Shown here in pieces: positions 37,340 through 46,242 of a DNA stretch of 64,000 bases. Under the pieces are notes generated by a model. It was not told the DNA's origin. It did no database searches and saw only the letters and a list, made by a program, of their open reading frames with translations. Made by a program: the position numbers and the translations under genes. The number at the start of each line of letters is the position of its first letter. Positions within the stretch are counted from its first letter, which is position 1. This stretch comes from Gardnerella piotii. Its GTDB lineage: Bacteria > Actinomycetota > Actinomycetes > Actinomycetales > Bifidobacteriaceae. The stretch spans positions 682,001-746,000 of the forward strand of contig NZ_QJUV01000001.1 of the NCBI RefSeq assembly GCF_003397585.1. Direction: 5' to 3'.

Positions 37340-38254
37340 ATGAGAAAAGTCGCAGTTATAGGCATGGGAAACGTTGGTGCAGCAGTAGCGCATCAACTTG
37401 TTGTTGGCGGTCATGCTGATGATTTGTATCTTTATGATACAAACGAGGCAAAAGTGAATGCCGACGCATTGGATTTTGAAGATTCAATGGATAATGTGCC
37501 TTTTAACGTTAATATTACGGTTAATGATTATGAAGCATTAAAAGACGTAGAGGTAATTGTAAGCGCCTTGGGTCACATAAAGCTTTTGGATGTTCCTCAT
37601 CCAGATCGTTTTGCAGAGCTTAAGTATAATCGTAAGGAAGTTGCAGAAGTTGGTGCAAAGATTAAGGCTTCTGGATTCCACGGTGTTTTGATTGACATAA
37701 CTAATCCTTGCGACGCTATTTGCCAGCTTTACAAGGAAGCTACTGGTCTTCCTTACGAAAAGATTATTGGAACTGGCACTTTGCTTGATTCTGCGCGATT
37801 GCATCGTGCAGTAGGCAAGTTCTTTGGCGTGCATCCAAAGGCTGTTAAGGGATATAGCTTGGGAGAGCATGGTGATTCGCAATTTGTTGCGTGGTCCACA
37901 GTTAAAGTCTTTGAGCAGCCTATAACAGAGCTTATTAAAGAAAAGAACATGGATTTAGACGCGATTGACGAGGAAACTCGCGAAGGCGGATTTACAGTGT
38001 TCTACGGAAAGAAGTACACAAACTACGGTATTGCTGCTGCTGCAGTTCGTTTAGTGGATGCAGTTCTTTCGGATTCTAAAGAGCAAATGCCTGTTTCTAA
38101 CTATCGCGAAGAATACCATTCTTATCTTTCTTACCCAGCAATTGTTGGTAGAGAAGGAATTGTTAAGCAATGCCAGCTTGATTTGACTCAAGAAGAGTTG
38201 CAAAAATTGCAACATTCTGCAGATACGATTTTGAGCAAAGCTCAAATGGAGTAA
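37340..38254 (+). CDS. L-2-hydroxyacid dehydrogenase (HicDH-like member of the LDH/MDH family)
   Basis: The 304-residue protein has the NAD motif IGMGNVGAAVA, DITNPCDA, and the catalytic His in SLGEHGDSQFVAWST. The substrate loop reads SALGHIKLLDVPHPDRFAELK, close to L-2-hydroxyisocaproate dehydrogenases and unlike the GxxQKPGETR-type loop of standard lactate dehydrogenases. It reduces 2-keto acids to L-2-hydroxy acids with NADH. AAGGAG lies nine bases before the ATG at 37340. It is often annotated as a second L-lactate dehydrogenase in bifidobacteria; which keto acid is preferred is open. Confidence 0.85.
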   Translation: MRKVAVIGMGNVGAAVAHQLVVGGHADDLYLYDTNEAKVNADALDFEDSMDNVPFNVNITVNDYEALKDVEVIVSALGHIKLLDVPHPDRFAELKYNRKEVAEVGAKIKASGFHGVLIDITNPCDAICQLYKEATGLPYEKIIGTGTLLDSARLHRAVGKFFGVHPKAVKGYSLGEHGDSQFVAWSTVKVFEQPITELIKEKNMDLDAIDEETREGGFTVFYGKKYTNYGIAAAAVRLVDAVLSDSKEQMPVSNYREEYHSYLSYPAIVGREGIVKQCQLDLTQEELQKLQHSADTILSKAQME

Positions 38255-38316
38255 TCTAAAGTCAAAACTCTAAAGACTAAAGTTAAATAATAAGCTTAAT
38301 AATAAAGCTAAGAGTT

Positions 38317-38358
38317 GATTGCGGTCAGTGGCCTTGTGCTGCTGGCCGCAATCTTATA
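38317..38358 (+). terminator. Terminator after the hydroxyacid dehydrogenase
   Basis: GATTGCGGTCAG pairs with CTGGCCGCAATC (one G-T pair) around a 13-base loop, followed by a short TTATAA tail. Confidence 0.7.
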
Positions 38359-38401
38359 AGCGCGTGTGCGTCACGTCGAATATTCAAAGTAATTTAGAAG
38401 T

Positions 38402-39043
38402 ATGATTTTAAGAAATCGCCGCATGACTGCAAATACAGTTGACGAATCAAATCAGCCTCAAAAAAAGAAGCTGTTTTCTGGTTCAATCGTATTTGTTTCC
38501 ATGATAGTTGTTGTATTTCTTTGCTGTATTGGTCTTATATCAACAATTCGTAACTATGCTTTAAGTTTGGCAGAATTGCACGCTTTACAAAGGGATGAGT
38601 CTGCTTTGAAAGATAAAAAGCAAGCTCTTAATAACGATGTAGAGCGTTGGAAAGACAAGGCGTATGTTGCAGCTCAAGCAAGGGAAAGATTGGGGTTTAT
38701 ATTTCCAGGGGAGCAGGCTGTTAGAGTAGAGCATCCAGAGGCGATTACGGGTTCTGTTCCAGAATCGTTTAATAAGGATGATTCTTTGTACGAAGATAGA
38801 AAAGCGTTGCCGTGGTATAGTGACTTGTTTTACGCGCTTCACAAGGCAGATAAGCCAGACGATATGAGCTTTAAAGCTAAAGAAAATGATGAAAGTAGCA
38901 AGTCTTCTAAGATTAATACCACTAAGCAAAGTGGCAAACAAAATAATCACTCCAATAGCACAAGCAAGTCTAATAAATCTAAAAGTAATAATGAAAAGTC
39001 AACAAACAAAAAACATAGTAATAATGGTAATAAAAGTAGATAG
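38402..39043 (+). CDS. FtsB/DivIC-type septum formation initiator
   Basis: The 213-residue protein has one membrane helix at about residues 30-52, a short coiled coil (LAELHALQRDESALKDKKQ), and the DivIC/FtsB patch with ARERLGFIFPGEQAVRV. The last 60 residues are a Ser/Lys/Asn-rich disordered tail. It should act with FtsL and FtsQ in the divisome. The order eno, ftsB-like, DUF501, ppx is a standard actinobacterial run. No good ribosome site is seen for either possible start. Confidence 0.85.
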   Translation: MILRNRRMTANTVDESNQPQKKKLFSGSIVFVSMIVVVFLCCIGLISTIRNYALSLAELHALQRDESALKDKKQALNNDVERWKDKAYVAAQARERLGFIFPGEQAVRVEHPEAITGSVPESFNKDDSLYEDRKALPWYSDLFYALHKADKPDDMSFKAKENDESSKSSKINTTKQSGKQNNHSNSTSKSNKSKSNNEKSTNKKHSNNGNKSR

Positions 39044-39117
39044 AATTAAAACTAGATAGAATTTAACAATAAGAGTTGTATACGATTTTAAGATGCGCAA
39101 TGCATATGGAGTGTAAC

Positions 39118-40749
39118 ATGGGCCTAAACGCAAAGTTATTAGTGAGTTCGCTACTAGAGAATCCTGCAAATAAAGCAGACAAAAACATTGTAAAGCGTCA
39201 ATTAGGAAGATTTCCAAGGGGCATGGTTGCTGTTGGCGCTAGATGCGTTTGTGGTAGGCCACTTGCTGTTATTACGCGTCCATGCTTAGAAGACGGAACG
39301 CCTTTTCCTACAACATGCTATTTAACAAGTCCAGAGGCTGTTAAAGCTGCTTCGCACTTAGAAGCGCAAGGCTTTATGAAGGAATGCAATGATTTGTTAA
39401 ACACTAACGAAGAAGTTGCTAAAAAATACGAATATGCGCATAAAGCGTATTTAGAGTTTCGCAAAGAGTTAGCTAATCGATTAAACGATAGCGAAGAGCA
39501 TATTAAAAACATGAGTGCAGGCGGAATGCCAGTTCGTGTTAAATGCTTGCATGCTTTGCTAGCTCAAAGTCTTGTTATGGGCAGAGGCGTTAATCCTATT
39601 GGAGATATTGTTTTAGACAAAATCGCAAGTGAGTTTAGTCCAAAAGTTTGCAAATGCACTACTCCTTGGGAAGATAATGACTATGCTCAAAATGAAGATG
39701 AAGAATCGCTCAATCTTGGTTGCAAAAAAGTTAATCGAGAAGGCGTATCTAACAAGTCTGTTTGTGTTGCTGCAATCGATTGTGGAACTAATTCGATTCG
39801 TCTAAAAATTGCTAGAGTTGATGAAAATGGCATGAAAGATGTTGTTCCTAGAATGCTTAGGGTTGTACGCTTGGGGCAGGGAATTGACGAAACGCATATG
39901 TTTGCGCCCGATGCATTAGAGCGTGTAAAAGAAGCTGCTAAAGAGTTTGCTAAGGTTCTTAGCGAGCATAAGGTGGATGCTATTCGTTTTGTTGCAACTT
40001 CTGCAACAAGGGATGCTCTAAACAGAGATGTGTTTGAACAAATGATGTTTGAAGAACTTGGAGTGCATCCAGAGGTGATTAGTGGAACTGAAGAGGCTGC
40101 TTTGAGTTTTTTGGGAGCAACAAGTGTTGTTTCTAGAAAAGACTTGCAAGCGCCTTATCTTGTTATTGATTTAGGCGGAGGCTCCACAGAGCTTGTTTTA
40201 GGCGGAGATGGCGTAAATATTGCTGAAGATAAGGTTGATTCGGCATATTCTATGAACATTGGTTCTGTGCGCATGACTGAGCGTCATTTGCATACGGATC
40301 CGCCTACCGAAGAAGAGATATCTTGTGCAATTAAAGATATTGACAAGAATATAGATGAAGCGTTAAAGCATGTTGATGCTGGTAAAGCGCGCACGATTAT
40401 TGGTGTTTCTGGTACTGTTACAACTATGGCGGCTCTTGCGATTGGCTTAAAGCATTATGACCATAAGGCTGTTGATGGAGTAAAAATCGCGTTAGATCAG
40501 GCCTATACGGTTAACGATAGGTTCTTGCATATGTCTAGGGAGAGGCGCCGCACGTATGCAACGATTCATCCTGGAAGAGTTGATGTTGTTGGCGGAGGTG
40601 CAGTTGTGCTAAGTCGCGTTCTTGAGCGTCTTGCTAAAGAGGCTTATCAAGATCATGGTGGCGTCTTGGAAACTTTTGTTGCAAGTGAGCACGGCTTGCT
40701 GGATGGAATCACTCTAGATTTGGGTCGTAGAACACTCGCCACACGCTGA
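39118..40749 (+). CDS. DUF501 - Ppx/GppA fusion (exopolyphosphatase-like)
   Basis: The 543-residue protein has two parts in one frame. Residues about 20-190 match DUF501 (VKRQLGRFPRGMVAVGARC, CGRPLAVITRP). Residues about 220-540 are a Ppx/GppA phosphatase of the actin-like ATPase fold, with AAIDCGTNSIRLKIARVD, DLGGGSTELVLGG and the acidic EEAALSF. The second part should hydrolyse polyphosphate or (p)ppGpp. In most Actinobacteria these are two adjacent genes. The join is a charged linker near 195-215 with no stop or frameshift. The ATG at 39118 has GGAG upstream; the earlier ORF start does not. Confidence 0.9.
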   Translation: MGLNAKLLVSSLLENPANKADKNIVKRQLGRFPRGMVAVGARCVCGRPLAVITRPCLEDGTPFPTTCYLTSPEAVKAASHLEAQGFMKECNDLLNTNEEVAKKYEYAHKAYLEFRKELANRLNDSEEHIKNMSAGGMPVRVKCLHALLAQSLVMGRGVNPIGDIVLDKIASEFSPKVCKCTTPWEDNDYAQNEDEESLNLGCKKVNREGVSNKSVCVAAIDCGTNSIRLKIARVDENGMKDVVPRMLRVVRLGQGIDETHMFAPDALERVKEAAKEFAKVLSEHKVDAIRFVATSATRDALNRDVFEQMMFEELGVHPEVISGTEEAALSFLGATSVVSRKDLQAPYLVIDLGGGSTELVLGGDGVNIAEDKVDSAYSMNIGSVRMTERHLHTDPPTEEEISCAIKDIDKNIDEALKHVDAGKARTIIGVSGTVTTMAALAIGLKHYDHKAVDGVKIALDQAYTVNDRFLHMSRERRRTYATIHPGRVDVVGGGAVVLSRVLERLAKEAYQDHGGVLETFVASEHGLLDGITLDLGRRTLATR

Positions 40750-40790
40750 GTTGTTTTTAATTGTTTTATATGGCATAATTAATGACTGTT

Positions 40791-40874
40791 GCCTCCGTGG
40801 CGGAATTGGCATACGCATCAGACTTAAAATCTGACGCCCTTACGGGCTTGTGGGTTCGAGTCCCACCAGAGGCA
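40791..40874 (+). tRNA. tRNA-Leu (UAA)
   Basis: A full class II cloverleaf is visible, with anticodon stem TCAGA/TCTGA, loop CTTAAAA (anticodon TAA), a variable arm CGCCC..GGGCT-type, and T arm GTGGG-TTCGAGT-CCCAC. The acceptor stem GCCTCCG/CAGAGGC has a C-A mismatch at pair 6-67. CCA is not encoded. Confidence 0.95.
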
Positions 40875-41021
40875 CAAATCTTACGCTGCGAATTTATTTT
40901 TTTCGTATATTATGTTAATTCTTTGTTGCAAATCGTAAATCTTTAGCCTAAATGCTTGTTTTTCTATAAAAAATATTTGTATACGGGCTTGCGTTAATTG
41001 AGAATCGTACTAATCTATACC

Positions 41022-41056
41022 ATTAATTGCATTAAAAGCAATTGCAATGCATTAAT
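41022..41056. promoter_or_regulatory. Inverted repeat in the ilvE upstream region
   Basis: ATTAATTGCATT and AATGCATTAAT pair with one bulge around a 12-base loop. It lies 49 bases before the ilvE ATG and could be an operator or 5' hairpin; nothing else stands out in 40875-41104. Confidence 0.3.
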
Positions 41057-41104
41057 TATAAAGCAATCACAAATACAGTAATTGCAAATAGGAAAAGAGA
41101 CATA

Positions 41105-42274
41105 ATGGCCGATTTAGAAGTCGCTCCAGAGTTTAAGGATGCCTACGGTTCTTACGATCATAGCGATCCTGCTCTGTTAAACAAATTAGCTGGCAACTTT
41201 ACCGTTTTGCCTAACGATAATCCAGTTTCTAGTGCTAAGCGCAACGAACTTATTGATAAGCCAGCATTTGGTCAGATTTTCTCCGACAATATGGTTCATA
41301 TGTCTTGGACCAAGGGAGAAGGCTGGTCCGATAGGCGTGTTGAGCCTTACGGTCCGTTGAAAATGGATCCAGGCGCATCTGTTCTTCATTACGCGCAAGA
41401 ATGCTTTGAAGGCTTAAAGGCTTATAAGCGTTCCGATGGTTCTGTTTGGCTTTTCCGCCCAGATATTAATGCTGCGCGATTCCAAAATTCTGCTAAGCGT
41501 TTGTATTTGCCAGATCTTTCTATTGACGATTTTATTGGGTCGGTTGCAGCTTTAGTTAAGCGAGATAAAGATTGGGTTCCAAGCAGGCGCGAATACACGC
41601 TTTATATGCGTCCGTTCATGTTTGCTTCCGAGCCTTTCCTTGGTGTTCGCGAAGCTCACGAGGTTGAGTATTGCGTAATTGCTTCTCCTTCTGGCCCATA
41701 CTTTAAGGGTGGCTTAAAGCCTGTTAGCATTTGGGTAGAAGATCAATGGTTCCGTACTGGTCCTGGTGGAACTGGTTTTGCTAAGTGTGGCGGAAATTAT
41801 GCTGCTTCTTTGCTTGGCGAATATAAGGGTATTGAGCACGGATGTGAGCAGGTTTGCTTTGTGGATGCTGCAACTAAGACTTATTTGGAAGAGCTTGGCG
41901 GCATGAACATGTTTGCGCTCCACAAGGATGGTCATTTGGAAACTCCATCTTTGACTGGTAGCATTCTTCCAGGCGTTACTCGCCGTTCTATTATTCAACT
42001 TGCAAAAGAGAAGGGTCATGATGTTGTTGAAACTATGATTCCTCTTAAAGGCTTGCTTGACGACATTCGCTCTGGAGAAGTTACGGAAGTTCTTGCTTGT
42101 GGAACTGCTGCAATCATTACTCCAATCGGCAGGTTTAAGTCGGAAGAGTTCGATCTTAAGGTTGCAGATGGTGGCGTTGGAGCCCTTACGCAAGAGCTTC
42201 GCGATGAGCTTCTTGGAATTCAGCTTGGAGATGTTGAAGACACTCACAACTGGATGTGGAAGGTGTGCGACTAG
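41105..42274 (+). CDS. ilvE: Branched-chain amino acid aminotransferase
   Basis: The 389-residue fold-IV PLP enzyme has the large BCAT form. The PLP lysine is in FAKCGGNYAAS at about 210, and YLEELGGMNMF and SLTGSILPGVTRRS follow. It transfers amino groups between Leu/Ile/Val and 2-oxoglutarate. The ATG at 41105 follows GGAAAAGAG. It stands alone after tRNA-Leu. Confidence 0.94.
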   Translation: MADLEVAPEFKDAYGSYDHSDPALLNKLAGNFTVLPNDNPVSSAKRNELIDKPAFGQIFSDNMVHMSWTKGEGWSDRRVEPYGPLKMDPGASVLHYAQECFEGLKAYKRSDGSVWLFRPDINAARFQNSAKRLYLPDLSIDDFIGSVAALVKRDKDWVPSRREYTLYMRPFMFASEPFLGVREAHEVEYCVIASPSGPYFKGGLKPVSIWVEDQWFRTGPGGTGFAKCGGNYAASLLGEYKGIEHGCEQVCFVDAATKTYLEELGGMNMFALHKDGHLETPSLTGSILPGVTRRSIIQLAKEKGHDVVETMIPLKGLLDDIRSGEVTEVLACGTAAIITPIGRFKSEEFDLKVADGGVGALTQELRDELLGIQLGDVEDTHNWMWKVCD

Positions 42275-42327
42275 TTAAGAATTGAAATCGTTCAAAATTA
42301 GTCGTAAAAAACGTTAATATATTTTAT

Positions 42328-42383
42328 TTAGCGCGTCATTGTATGTTTATAACATTTTATGTTTATAACAAGTGGCGCGCTAA
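42328..42383. terminator. Hairpin with internal 13-bp direct repeats, ilvE / TRIC gap
   Basis: TTAGCGCG and CGCGCTAA close a large hairpin. Its loop holds two identical copies of TATGTTTATAACA (42342-42354 and 42358-42370). No clear T run follows, so terminator function is uncertain. Confidence 0.45.
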
Positions 42384-42460
42384 TTGTATGCTTGGTTAGA
42401 TATAGGTTAATTGTTGGTTAGATTTTGTTTTGAGTGTTTAGCGCATGGAAAGGAAGTATT

Positions 42461-43216
42461 GTGGAAGGGGCATTAGGTGACAACGTTTTCTTCCTTGTTG
42501 TTGAATACATAGCTGTGGGTTGTTGTGGAATGGTTGGCGGAATGTGGGCTATTCGCAAGAACTACGATATTTTTGCAATAATTACAACGTCTTGGCTTAC
42601 AGCATTGGGTGGTGGAATTGTTAGAGACGTTTTGCTTGGCGCTTTGCCTCCTGTAGGAATTGCGGATAGGGGATTTGTTTTTACTGGACTGGCTTCTGGT
42701 GTTATTGTTGCTTTTGCTCATCTAGAAATTGATGAGTGGAAGTGGTTTATGTTAACTCTGGATGCTTTAGCATTGGGTCTTTTTGCTGTAAATGGCACTG
42801 CTAAGGGGCTGGATTTTCACATGTCTGGAATGGCGTCTGTGTTTTTAGGTATGGCCACGGCGCTTGGTGGTGGATTAATTCGAGATATGGTTTTGAATCA
42901 AGTTCCTGTAATTGTTCGAGATAAGCATTGGTATGCGCTTCCTGCTGCAGTTGGGTGTGTTTTAACAGTATTTGTTGTAAAAGCGCAACGTGCAGGGTGT
43001 TTTGATGTTATTACAGAGATGATTTTAGATACTCTTATTGTTGTGCTAGTAGTTGCGATGCGATTAATGTCTGTAAAGTTTGATTTAACGCTTTTTGGCG
43101 CAATGAATCGCAAATCGCCAATAAAAATAAATAAATATCGCAGACATAATGCATATAGTCGTAAAATTTCCGATAAATCCATAAAAAATACAGAAAAAAA
43201 TAATCAAAATAACTAG
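42461..43216 (+). CDS. TRIC/UPF0126 family membrane protein
   Basis: The 251-residue protein has about seven helices and two copies of the family glycine motif, GGGIVRDVLLG and GGGLIRDMVLNQVP, marking the internal repeat. Bacterial TRIC homologues form cation channels; some UPF0126 members are linked to glycine uptake. GTG at 42461 is chosen as start because GGAAAGGAAG precedes it. The last 40 residues are Lys/Asn-rich and cytoplasmic. Confidence 0.83.
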   Translation: MEGALGDNVFFLVVEYIAVGCCGMVGGMWAIRKNYDIFAIITTSWLTALGGGIVRDVLLGALPPVGIADRGFVFTGLASGVIVAFAHLEIDEWKWFMLTLDALALGLFAVNGTAKGLDFHMSGMASVFLGMATALGGGLIRDMVLNQVPVIVRDKHWYALPAAVGCVLTVFVVKAQRAGCFDVITEMILDTLIVVLVVAMRLMSVKFDLTLFGAMNRKSPIKINKYRRHNAYSRKISDKSIKNTEKNNQNN

Positions 43217-43289
43217 AAAATCTAGTCTAATCTGAATAAATATCGGTTAGTGTCTAGAGTTTGTCTTTGCCTATCTTAATAATAAAACA

Positions 43290-43475
43290 CATCGACCAGA
43301 GGTCGCGCTCAACAAGAGTAGCAATCATTAGCCAGAAAGAGGCGTTAAGTGATTTGCAAAAGGGGAGAGCGCCGAAGTTTGTAGGTTATTCTTTCTAGCT
43401 TACAAGCTGGGACTTGGCTAAATAGGCCAAGGACTGTCGCAGCAATTTTGGCAATTTGCTGCGGAGTGCTATCGA
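43290..43475 (+). promoter_or_regulatory. Lysine riboswitch (L-box)
   Basis: The blocks AGAGGTCGCG, AAGAGTA, GGGGAGAGCGCCGAAG, GGGACTTG, GGACTGTCGC and GGAGTGCTATCG appear in the order of the lysine aptamer. CGCAGCAA/TTGCTGCG forms P5. It lies 55 bases before the permease start. No T-run terminator follows, so translational control is likely. The upstream part of the gap (43217-43289) shows nothing further. Confidence 0.93.
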
Positions 43476-43530
43476 CATGCATATTGTTGCCTGTTTGCCT
43501 CTGTTTGAATATTGTCAAAAGGAGGAAACA

Positions 43531-44979
43531 ATGAGTAACAACAGTTCATCAACTACAGAATCTCAAACCGTTCATCGCGGTCTAAAAACACGCCACATTT
43601 CCATGATTGCTTTGGGTGGAAGCATTGGAACGGGCTTATTTGTAGCTAGCGGTGCAACAATCCACATGGCAGGCCCAGGGGGAGCGCTTTTAGCGTATGC
43701 TGCAATCGGCATTATGGTTTATTTTCTTATGACATCTCTTGGCGAGATGGCAACTTATATGCCAATTAGTGGATCTTTTGCATCTTATTCTGGAAAGTTT
43801 ATTGATCCAGCTTTAGGATTTGCAATGGGCTGGAATTACTGGTTTAACTGGGCAATTACAGTTGCTGTAGATATAAGCACTGCAGCAATCGTTTTGCAAT
43901 ATTGGCTTCCTAAGGTGCCAATATGGGTATTCTCCCTAACAGTTCTTGTTATTATTCTTTTGATTAATATTCTTACTGTTAAGTGCTTTGGAGAAACCGA
44001 GTATTGGCTTTCGATTATTAAAGTTGTAACCGTTATTATATTCCTTGCTATTGGTTTGCTTACGATTGTTGGCATTTTAGGTGGAAAAGCGCCATTGCTA
44101 AGCAACTTTACGCATAAGAATGCTCCATTTGCTGGCGGAATCCCAGCTGTTTTAGGCGCGTTTGCTATTGCAGGCTTCTCTTTCCAGGGAACAGAGCTTA
44201 TTGGTATTACAGCAGGAGAATCTGCAACACCAGATAAGAGCATTCCAAAGGCTGTAAAGCAAGTGTTCTGGCGTATTGTTTTGTTCTACATTCTTGCAAT
44301 CTTTGTAATCGCATGCATTATTCCATACACAAGCCCAAGTTTGCTTGGATCGGAAGCTAGCGATATTTCTATAAGCCCATTCACTCTTGTATTCCAGCGC
44401 GCAGGATTGGCAGTTGCAGCAACAATTATGAACGCTGTTGTGCTTACATCTGTTATTTCGGCAGCAAACTCTGGAATGTACGCTTCTACTAGAATGCTTT
44501 ACGCTCTTGCAAAAGATAATCACGCTCCAAAGATGTTTGGAAACGTAGATAGAAGAGGTGTTCCAATGCAATCTTTGGTTGCAACGTTTGTTGTAGCTCT
44601 TTTAACATTCTTGATGAGTATTTTTGGAACGCAAATTTACATGTTCTTAGTTGCTGCAAGTGGTTTGACTGGATTTATTGCGTGGGCAGGAATCGCAGCT
44701 GCGCACTACAGGTTCCGCAAGGCGTATATTGCTCAAGGAAAGTCTTTGGACGATCTTGTTTATAAAGCTAAGTGGTATCCATTCGGTCCTATTGTGGCTC
44801 TTGTATTGTGCATTTTGGTTATTGTTGGTCAAGATCTTGAATCGTTCCACACGCTTAATTGGCAAGCGATTGGCATAACTTATATGTCTGTTCCGCTGTT
44901 CATTGTGCTTTATGTTGGATACAAGATTAAGTATCACACTAAGGTTATTCCGTTAGATCAAGTTGATTTAACAAAGTGA
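43531..44979 (+). CDS. lysP: Lysine permease (APC family)
   Basis: The 482-residue, 12-helix transporter has the amino-acid permease start HRGLKTRHISMIALGGSIGT and FSFQGTELIGITAGES, typical of LysP. The lysine riboswitch directly upstream makes lysine the substrate. The ATG at 43531 follows GGAGGAA. It ends at a strong bidirectional terminator shared with a convergent gene. Confidence 0.93.
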   Translation: MSNNSSSTTESQTVHRGLKTRHISMIALGGSIGTGLFVASGATIHMAGPGGALLAYAAIGIMVYFLMTSLGEMATYMPISGSFASYSGKFIDPALGFAMGWNYWFNWAITVAVDISTAAIVLQYWLPKVPIWVFSLTVLVIILLINILTVKCFGETEYWLSIIKVVTVIIFLAIGLLTIVGILGGKAPLLSNFTHKNAPFAGGIPAVLGAFAIAGFSFQGTELIGITAGESATPDKSIPKAVKQVFWRIVLFYILAIFVIACIIPYTSPSLLGSEASDISISPFTLVFQRAGLAVAATIMNAVVLTSVISAANSGMYASTRMLYALAKDNHAPKMFGNVDRRGVPMQSLVATFVVALLTFLMSIFGTQIYMFLVAASGLTGFIAWAGIAAAHYRFRKAYIAQGKSLDDLVYKAKWYPFGPIVALVLCILVIVGQDLESFHTLNWQAIGITYMSVPLFIVLYVGYKIKYHTKVIPLDQVDLTK

Positions 44980-44988
44980 TTAGAATAT

Positions 44989-45026
44989 AAAAAATGCGCT
45001 CAGTGATTTGCTGAGCGCATTTTTTA
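44989..45026. terminator. Bidirectional terminator, lysP / TolA-like gene
   Basis: Perfect stem AAAAAATGCGCTCAG / CTGAGCGCATTTTTT with a seven-base loop. Confidence 0.95.
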
Positions 45027-45042
45027 TTGATTAACAGAGATG

Positions 45043-46086
45043 TTAGTGGTTGCCGCCATTATTTGTGTTGCCTGTGCCGCCGCCGTTACCAGCTGGTGTG
45101 TTTGAGGCTGGAGTTTGTGGTATTGGTGGTTGCGGAGTTGTAGTGCTACCGCCCGTAGCTCCACCAGTATTTACTGTTCCAGGCGTTCCTGATCCTGATC
45201 CAGAACCACCAGCAGATGGCGCAGAAGGAGTTTGAGGCGTAGAAGGAACAGGCGGAGGAGTTTGCTGCTCTTTCTTCTTTTTCTCTTCCTCTTCCTTCTT
45301 CTTTTTCTCTTCTTCTGCCTTCTTTTCTGCAGCCTTCTTTTCAGCTTCTCTAATCTCTTTTCTCATTTGCTCTAATTCTTCTTTTCTCTTTTCAGCTGCT
45401 CTCTTTTCAGCTGCCTTCTTTGCAGCTTCAGCCTTCTTCTTTTCTGCTTCTCTAATTGCTTCTTTTGCAGCAGCATCTTCTTGAGCTTTTTTCTTTGCTG
45501 TTTCTACAGGATCTGGAGGAATGTTAGGAATGGTAAGTCTTGGCCTGCGTTGTACTCTAGGTGCTTTTCTAATAACAGGAGCAGTAAGCTCTTGCAATTG
45601 CTTTTGGCTTTCTTCTTCCTTCTTTTTGTCTTCTTGAGTAGACTCGTCGCCTGCAGCTTTATCAATCATAATAGAAGTGATGCTGCGAATTCGTTGAGCG
45701 TTATCGGAATACCATTGCGCTGCTGCAATAGCTTGAGCATTTTGCGCGCCTAAAGCTTCTGGTGAATTTGCGTTGCACACAACTGTTTCTGGAATGCGCA
45801 ACTTCATAAGCTTATTTAGTAGTTTGCCGTTTTCGGAATCTTCTTTAGCAAAAGACACAAGTAGAGAATTTTTAATAAGTTTGTTCCAAGATTTGTTTGC
45901 TTTAGTTACTTGCGCAACTTGAACTTCGCAAGCTTTACGAGCCTCTTTTACGCGAGCATTATGCTGAACGCTCCAGAATATTGCGCCTATGCAAAGAACT
46001 AGCGCAAGTACTACAACGCCAGTTATAAGAACTATCATCTTCTTTTTATTGCCATTATTCATGACTTTGGAGATGTTTTCTAACAT
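45043..46086 (-). CDS. Membrane-anchored protein with TolA-like coiled coil and Pro/Gly-rich tail
   Basis: The 347-residue protein has one N-terminal helix (about 20-40), an extracytoplasmic segment of about 110 residues, then an Ala/Glu/Lys heptad-like region at about 180-260 (KKAEAAKKAAEKRAAEKR) and a Pro/Thr/Gly/Ser tail ending in NNGGNH. The coiled-coil and tail composition recall TolA or cell-wall-spanning spacers. I recognise no family. AGAGGA precedes the ATG at 46086. The tail is low complexity and would be flexible. A role in the envelope is inferred only. Confidence 0.75.
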   Translation of the reverse strand: MLENISKVMNNGNKKKMIVLITGVVVLALVLCIGAIFWSVQHNARVKEARKACEVQVAQVTKANKSWNKLIKNSLLVSFAKEDSENGKLLNKLMKLRIPETVVCNANSPEALGAQNAQAIAAAQWYSDNAQRIRSITSIMIDKAAGDESTQEDKKKEEESQKQLQELTAPVIRKAPRVQRRPRLTIPNIPPDPVETAKKKAQEDAAAKEAIREAEKKKAEAAKKAAEKRAAEKRKEELEQMRKEIREAEKKAAEKKAEEEKKKKEEEEKKKKEQQTPPPVPSTPQTPSAPSAGGSGSGSGTPGTVNTGGATGGSTTTPQPPIPQTPASNTPAGNGGGTGNTNNGGNH

Positions 46087-46242
46087 ATTTATCCTCTGTT
46101 TATCAATATTTGCCAAGATTTGCTTTATGCAAACGACCTTTACAGTTTACGCCAAAGCAAGTACGTTAACGCATTGCAACTTATAGGTTTTTGGCCTATA
46201 ACCCGAGAGTTTGACTTAGATTTGATGTATCTAAAATTTTTC

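Noticed and set aside
45050-45235. Pro/Val-rich plus-strand frame opposite the TolA-like gene
   Set aside because: It only mirrors the low-complexity Pro/Gly tail of the minus-strand gene and has no independent start signal.
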